From an uncultured Solobacterium sp. (GTDB taxonomy: Bacteria > Bacillota_I > Bacilli_A > Erysipelotrichales > Erysipelotrichaceae): a stretch of 9,728 bases of DNA. The stretch covers positions 1-9,728 of the forward strand of contig CALBKL010000366.1 of the NCBI GenBank assembly GCA_937895985.1, in the 5' to 3' direction. Each line of letters begins with the position of its first letter. Position 1 is the stretch's first letter. Below are positions 5,994-9,728 of the stretch, in pieces. Both the position numbers and the translations under genes were made by a program. The notes below the pieces were generated by a model that did no database searches, had not been told where the DNA came from, and worked only from the letters and a program-made list of their open reading frames with translations.

Positions 5994-7490
5994 ATGACAT
6001 ACGAAGAGAAACTACAACAATATAAAGATTGGATATTTTGCCGTTCTGCATATCAGATGGCATTAGCAATCATTGGCATAGACAAACAGACAGTCGCACC
6101 ATCCGCAGGAGCTGCTTATCGTGATGAGCGCTCAGCATATCTTGCAGGAGAATTATTCTCGATTGAAACAGATTCAGCAATGGTTCAACTTTTAAAGGAA
6201 TTAAAGGATGACCCACAGATTGATGGTGATAACAAGCGCGCAGTAGAACTTTACTACAAACAAGCAATGGATACGATGTGCATTCCAAAGGATGAGTTTG
6301 TCGCGTATCAAAAACTACGTGATGAATCCTTTGATGCATGGATCAAGGCAAAGTCACAATCCGACTATTCTATCTTTGAACCATACTTAAAGAAGATTAT
6401 CGAAGTGAGTAAGAAGATGTATCGCTATCGTAATAGCGATAAGAACCTATACGACCAGATGCTTGATGACTATGAACCGGGCATGACACAAGAAAAGTAT
6501 GATGTATTCTTTGCGGCACTAAAGGAAAGACTTGTACCACTGATTCAAAAGGTTACACAAGCCAAACAAAAGAATGAAGCATTCCTACATCAGGAATTTC
6601 CAATTGAAGACCAAAAGAAATTCATGACACAATTACTTGAATATCTACACTTTGATCCATCATGGGGATATCAGAATGAATCGGAACACCCATTTACATC
6701 ATGGACATGCGAAAATGATTGCCGTACGACTACGAAATACGTAAAGAATGATGTTATCTCAGCAGTACTATCAACAGTTCATGAAGTAGGACATGCATAC
6801 TATGAACATGATGTAGATCCTAAGTATGATGGTATGATTCTATCCGAAGGAATTTCATCAGGTATGCATGAATCACAATCTAGATTATGTGAAAATTACT
6901 TAGCACGTACAACAGCTTTCTGGACATATCATTATCCAAAGCTTCAAGAAACATTCCCAACTCAGTTAGATAATGTATCCTTTGATGAATTCTATGAAGC
7001 TATCAACGTCGCAAAACCATCCTTTGTTCGTACGGAGGCAGATGAATTAACATATCCATTACATGTCTTAGTTCGCTATGAAATTGAAAAGGGACTCTTC
7101 AATGGAACAATCTCTACAGAAGGCCTAAATGAAACTTGGAACAAGATGTACAAGGAATACTTAGGTGTTGATGTGCCAAATGATAAAGTAGGTATCTTAC
7201 AAGATGTACACTGGTCTGATGGAAGCTTTGGTTACTTCCCAACATACGCATTAGGAACTGCATTTGCGGCACAATACATGCATGCAATGCGTAAATACTT
7301 AGATGTTGATACATTACTACGTAATAACCAATATGATGTCATCATGAATTGGCTCAAGGAACATATCCACAAGTATGGATTTAGATATGAAGCACCAGAG
7401 TTAATGAAGATGGTATCCGGGGAAGAATTCAATGTGAATTACTACCTAGATTATCTTGAGGAGAAGTATACAAAACTATATAACCTATGA
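5994..7490 (+). CDS. M32 family metallocarboxypeptidase (Taq carboxypeptidase type)
   Basis: The enzyme removes C-terminal amino acids from peptides in the cytoplasm with a single metal ion. The 498-residue length is usual for the family, and all its signature motifs are present in order: HPF (232-234), DxRxT as DCRTT (242-246), the zinc site HEVGH (263-267), HESQSR (292-297) with E293 as the probable third ligand, VRTEAD (345-350) and GILQDVHW (400-407). No signal peptide or membrane span is seen. The start at 5994 follows a perfect AGGAGG. The stop overlaps the start of xpt by 4 bases (ATGA), so the two are likely translationally coupled and in one operon. The likely role is peptide turnover for amino-acid supply. 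The pairing with a purine salvage gene has no obvious biochemical logic. Confidence 0.95.
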   Translation: MTYEEKLQQYKDWIFCRSAYQMALAIIGIDKQTVAPSAGAAYRDERSAYLAGELFSIETDSAMVQLLKELKDDPQIDGDNKRAVELYYKQAMDTMCIPKDEFVAYQKLRDESFDAWIKAKSQSDYSIFEPYLKKIIEVSKKMYRYRNSDKNLYDQMLDDYEPGMTQEKYDVFFAALKERLVPLIQKVTQAKQKNEAFLHQEFPIEDQKKFMTQLLEYLHFDPSWGYQNESEHPFTSWTCENDCRTTTKYVKNDVISAVLSTVHEVGHAYYEHDVDPKYDGMILSEGISSGMHESQSRLCENYLARTTAFWTYHYPKLQETFPTQLDNVSFDEFYEAINVAKPSFVRTEADELTYPLHVLVRYEIEKGLFNGTISTEGLNETWNKMYKEYLGVDVPNDKVGILQDVHWSDGSFGYFPTYALGTAFAAQYMHAMRKYLDVDTLLRNNQYDVIMNWLKEHIHKYGFRYEAPELMKMVSGEEFNVNYYLDYLEEKYTKLYNL

Positions 7491-8056
7491 GAGAGTTAGA
7501 AGAAAAGATATTACAAGATGGTAAGGTTTTTCCAGGAAACATTTTAAAGGTAGATAGTTTCCTGAATCATCAAATCGATGTGGAGATGCTCGATCAGATG
7601 GCAGATGAATTTTACCGTCTATATAAGGATGACAAGATTACACGTATCCTGACAATTGAGGCTTCTGGTATTGCGGTTGCAGTACCAATTGCGCAACGTT
7701 TCCACGTACCTGTTGTTTTCGCAAAGAAAGCAAAATCGAAGAATATTGGAGAGGGTGTATATACTTCTCATGTACATTCCTACACGTATAACAAAGATTT
7801 CATGGTTACAGTATCCAAAGACTACTTGAATGAGGATGATCATATCTTGATTGTCGATGACTTTTTAGCAAATGGGTTAGCAGCAGATGGACTGATCGAT
7901 ATTGCAAATCAAAGTGGTGCAAAAATTGTAGGACTTGGCATCTGTGTAGAAAAACTCTTCCAAGGTGGTGGCGAGAAGCTACGTAAACAAGGCTATCGTG
8001 TCGAAAGCCTTGCAAAAATTAAAAGTTTCGACAATAACAAAGTAAACTTTGAATAA
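7487..8056 (+). CDS. xpt: Xanthine phosphoribosyltransferase
   Basis: Xpt converts xanthine and PRPP to XMP and pyrophosphate in purine salvage. The 189-residue protein matches the Bacillus-type enzyme along its length: KVDSFLNHQID (21-31), TIEASGIA (56-63), VPVVFAKKAKS (74-84), the PRPP loop LIVDDFLANG (121-130) and GYRVESLAKI (169-178). Its ATG overlaps the carboxypeptidase stop (ATGA at 7487-7490), and GAGGAG (7458-7463) is too distant to be its own good ribosome binding site, so coupling is likely. In many Firmicutes xpt heads an xpt-pbuX operon behind a purine riboswitch. Here neither the riboswitch nor pbuX is seen, so control probably comes from the promoter ahead of the carboxypeptidase. 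Confidence 0.94.
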   Translation: MRELEEKILQDGKVFPGNILKVDSFLNHQIDVEMLDQMADEFYRLYKDDKITRILTIEASGIAVAVPIAQRFHVPVVFAKKAKSKNIGEGVYTSHVHSYTYNKDFMVTVSKDYLNEDDHILIVDDFLANGLAADGLIDIANQSGAKIVGLGICVEKLFQGGGEKLRKQGYRVESLAKIKSFDNNKVNFE

Positions 8057-8077
8057 TTGATTTGTATCGCTATAAAA

Positions 8078-8083
8078 AAGGAG
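8078..8083 (+). promoter_or_regulatory. Ribosome binding site deciding the alcohol dehydrogenase start
   Basis: AAGGAG lies 8 bases before ATG 8092. An in-frame ATG at 8062 lies ahead of this site, and using it would place the Shine-Dalgarno run inside the gene, so 8092 is preferred. Confidence 0.85.
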
Positions 8084-8091
8084 AACATACA

Positions 8092-9261
8092 ATGGAGAAC
8101 TTTGAACATTACATTCCGACCAAACTCTATTTTGGCAAAGGATCAATTTCGCACCTAGCAGAAAGCCTAAACGAATACGGCAAACGCGTACTTTTGACCT
8201 ATGGTGGAGGCTCTATTAAGAAAATCGGACTATACGATGAGGTCATGAAGATTTTAAATGAAGGTGGATTTACGGTTGTAGAATGTGCAGGTGTCGAACC
8301 AAATCCACGTATTGAAACAGTAGAACGCGGTTCTAAATTATGTAAAGAACACAATATCGATGTAATTTTATCCGTTGGTGGTGGTAGTACACTAGACTGT
8401 TCAAAGGCAATCGCAGTAGGCGCATATTACGAAGGCGATGATTATTGGCAGATGGTACTTGATTCACGTGGTACTTCCAAAGCGTTACCACTCGTTGATA
8501 TTTTGACACTCGCCGCAACAGGATCTGAATTCGATGGTGGAGGCGTTATCTCCAACATGGCATTGAATAAAAAGATTGGTAGATCCTTTACATTCCCACA
8601 GGTATCCATCTGCGATCCAACATATACATACTCTGTATCTGTATACCAGACAGCAGCAGGTTCTGCTGATATTATGAGTCATATCATGGAAGGTTACTTC
8701 TCAAGAACAGATGATTCAGACCTCTCTGAAGCAATCCAAGAGGGTGTATTAAAATCAGTGATTCAGAATCTTCCAATCGCATTACAGGAACCTACAAACT
8801 ATTCTGCACGTGCAAATCTGATGTGGGATTCATCGATTGCATGTTCTGGTATTCCAGAATATGGCAAGTTAGATACATACTGGCCATGTCATGCGATGGA
8901 ACATGAATTGAGTGCATACTATGACATCACACATGGAGTAGGTCTAGCAATTCTTACCCCTAGATGGCTAGAGTATATCCTCGCAAAAGATTCAACGATT
9001 ACACCACGTCTAGCAAAGTTTGCTAGAAATGTATGGGGTCTAGAAGGTGATGATGAAACACTTCTAGCAAAACAGGGTATTCAAGCATTACATGATTTCT
9101 TCAAGTCCAATGGAATTCCAATGACACTAACAGAAGTCAATATTAATGAAGAACACTTCCAAGCAATGGCGGAGTCTGCATGTTCGCATGATCGATTAAA
9201 GCATGCATATGTTCCGTTATCCGTAGAAGATGTAAAGAAGATTTACCAGATGTGTCTATAA
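8092..9261 (+). CDS. Iron-containing (group III) alcohol dehydrogenase, butanol dehydrogenase/YqhD-like
   Basis: The enzyme reversibly reduces aldehydes to alcohols with NAD(P)H and a bound divalent metal; in fermenters it disposes of reducing power or detoxifies aldehydes. The 389-residue product has the nucleotide-binding YGGGSIKK (37-44) and GGGSTLD (96-102), and metal ligands D193, H197 (SADIMSHIME), H267 (CHAMEHE) and H281 (DITHGVG). These positions line up closely with those of the YqhD/BdhA subgroup. The YGGGS near residue 40 is typical of that subgroup, in which NADPH use is common, but cofactor choice cannot be fixed from sequence alone. It follows xpt by 35 bases with its own good ribosome binding site, and a strong terminator follows, so it is probably the last gene of the operon. 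Confidence 0.94.
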   Translation: MENFEHYIPTKLYFGKGSISHLAESLNEYGKRVLLTYGGGSIKKIGLYDEVMKILNEGGFTVVECAGVEPNPRIETVERGSKLCKEHNIDVILSVGGGSTLDCSKAIAVGAYYEGDDYWQMVLDSRGTSKALPLVDILTLAATGSEFDGGGVISNMALNKKIGRSFTFPQVSICDPTYTYSVSVYQTAAGSADIMSHIMEGYFSRTDDSDLSEAIQEGVLKSVIQNLPIALQEPTNYSARANLMWDSSIACSGIPEYGKLDTYWPCHAMEHELSAYYDITHGVGLAILTPRWLEYILAKDSTITPRLAKFARNVWGLEGDDETLLAKQGIQALHDFFKSNGIPMTLTEVNINEEHFQAMAESACSHDRLKHAYVPLSVEDVKKIYQMCL

Positions 9262-9275
9262 AGTAGTGTATATGA

Positions 9276-9313
9276 AAAAGTGAGCCTATCGTCAAAAGGC
9301 TCACTTTTATTTA
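9276..9313 (+). terminator. Rho-independent terminator closing the operon
   Basis: AAAAGTGAGCC (9276-9286) pairs perfectly with GGCTCACTTTT (9298-9308) around an 11-base loop, followed by a T-rich tail (TTTTATTTAT). It begins 14 bases after the alcohol dehydrogenase stop. Being symmetrical and flanked by As on the left, it could also stop minus-strand transcripts. Confidence 0.88.
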
Positions 9314-9364
9314 TGATGAATAGATAAACTAATTTATATTTATCGTACGAATATAAAAGCATAT
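9314..9364. other. AT-rich spacer with palindromic TCGTACGA
   Basis: This non-coding spacer between the operon terminator and the long hairpin contains the 8-bp palindrome TCGTACGA (9343-9350) and a flanking inverted repeat TTATATT (9334-9340) / AATATAA (9350-9356). TACGAATA at 9346-9353 equals the streptococcal ComX (cin) box, but no gene follows it on the plus strand. No function is assigned. Confidence 0.35.
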
Positions 9365-9428
9365 AAAAACGCAAGCATACTCTGGCTGACACGCATTTAA
9401 GCGATAAAGGGTGCCACAGCATGCTTGC
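9365..9428 (-). terminator. Long imperfect hairpin with T-run: minus-strand terminator or small structured RNA
   Basis: On the minus strand, GCAAGCATGCT (9428-9418) pairs with AGTATGCTTGC (9381-9371) with one G-U pair. Next come a G/G mismatch and TGGC/GCCA (9416-9413 with 9386-9383). A 26-base internal part with a small CGC/GCG hairpin follows. The stem is followed directly by GTTTTTAT (9370-9363). It lies about 60 bases after the stop of the small minus-strand gene, so termination is the simplest role. It is longer and more irregular than ordinary terminators, so it could be the end of a small RNA or a short mobile palindromic element. The inner part can also pair as TGGCAC with GTGTCA. Confidence 0.55.
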
Positions 9429-9489
9429 ATTCAGACTATACAACATGAATTATAAAAATGCTAGTGTTAATAAGAATGGTCTTTAAATA

Positions 9490-9728
9490 TTATGACTTGT
9501 TCTCTAGAACTTCCAGTAGGAATGAAATATCATCTGCGGTTATATCTTTTTCCAATTGATAGGACATATCGATAAATTGAGATATCGTAAGAATATTTTT
9601 TTCTGTTTTCGCAAATGCAATAATGCCTTTGACATAGTTGTCATTATCCCACAATTTTCTAAGTTTTATTTCTAGTTCTTTAGCAACTTTACTATCAACC
9701 ATAGAATCCTCATATTCAGTGATATTAT
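9490..9728 (-). CDS. Small hypothetical protein, possibly 5' partial at the window edge
   Basis: I do not recognise this gene. From ATG 9702 it encodes 70 residues, rich in Lys, Asp, Glu, Ile and Leu, with no signal peptide, membrane span or cysteine. It looks like a compact soluble helical protein. A GAGG sequence (9708-9711) sits 5 bases before that ATG, which supports a start at 9702. However, the frame stays open to the window edge (upstream codons would read NITEYEDS), so the gene may be longer and only its C-terminal part seen. That is why the interval is drawn to 9728. Position past the operon terminator, opposite strand and a hairpin terminator of its own all fit an independent unit. 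Confidence 0.5.
   Translation of the reverse strand, partial: NITEYEDSMVDSKVAKELEIKLRKLWDNDNYVKGIIAFAKTEKNILTISQFIDMSYQLEKDITADDISFLLEVLENKS

Noticed and set aside
7441..7490. Purine riboswitch before xpt
   Set aside because: xpt overlaps the preceding gene by 4 bases, so there is no untranslated leader, and the purine-aptamer core is not present upstream.
8062..8091. Upstream ATG start for the alcohol dehydrogenase
   Set aside because: The extra residues are unlike the family N-terminus, and the codons would include the AAGGAG ribosome binding site for ATG 8092.
9407..9420. T-box-like or tracrRNA-like words (AGGGTGCCAC; GTGGCACC on the minus strand)
   Set aside because: The T-box core (GGTGGTACCGCG-like) and its upstream stem are absent. 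There is no cas9, CRISPR array or anti-repeat in the window, so the resemblance is a short-word coincidence.
1..9728. CRISPR array, tRNA or rRNA gene, prophage or defence island
   Set aside because: I saw no regularly spaced repeats, no tRNA or rRNA signatures and no phage or defence proteins. Apart from the single insertion sequence the genes are ordinary chromosomal ones.

Overview
The window looks like a contig from an AT-rich, low-GC Gram-positive bacterium (Bacillota). The supporting signs are a sortase-anchored surface protein of the Cna_B/pilin type with a TPKTSD sorting signal, a comFA-comFC competence operon, strong AGGAGG-type ribosome binding sites and hairpin-plus-U-tract terminators. 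I lean towards an Erysipelotrichia-like gut Firmicute from the overall flavour of the proteins. That placement is inference and was not tested. The first 37 bases are not biological: they hold an Illumina Nextera read-1 adapter ending in the Tn5 mosaic end, so the left edge is a library or assembly artefact.

Layout. (1) 38-934 is the 3' part of a cell-wall-anchored surface protein, closed by a strong terminator (944-973). (2) 1017-2782 is the competence pair comFA and comFC, overlapping by 13 bases; their products help take up transforming DNA at the membrane. (3) About 2818-4227 is an insertion sequence of the ISNCY (IS1202-like) type. Its transposase lies on the minus strand, convergent to comFC, and it has a perfect 22-bp inverted repeat at each end plus a second, diverged copy at the right end. 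(4) 4305-5825 is a single-gene unit encoding a DUF438/hemerythrin-like/PAS/DUF1858 protein. A GNRA-capped hairpin abuts its ribosome binding site, and a terminator plus a second palindrome follow it. (5) 5994-9261 is a probable operon of M32 metallocarboxypeptidase, xanthine phosphoribosyltransferase (xpt) and an iron-dependent alcohol dehydrogenase, with a possible promoter and structured leader in front and a terminator behind. (6) 9262-9489 is intergenic and holds that terminator and a long imperfect hairpin that reads as a minus-strand terminator or small structured RNA. (7) 9490-9702 (minus), possibly continuing past the right edge, is a small unrecognised gene.

How the genes work together. 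comFA and comFC are the only pair with an established joint role. The carboxypeptidase, xpt and alcohol dehydrogenase serve peptide turnover, purine salvage and aldehyde/alcohol redox balance. They look co-transcribed, but no shared pathway is evident. I did not find a convincing new defence or mobile system. The most interesting unexplained items are the structured element at 9365-9428, the paired repeats at 5924-5976 ahead of the carboxypeptidase, the one-sided repeat array of the insertion sequence, and an apparently degenerate hemerythrin domain.
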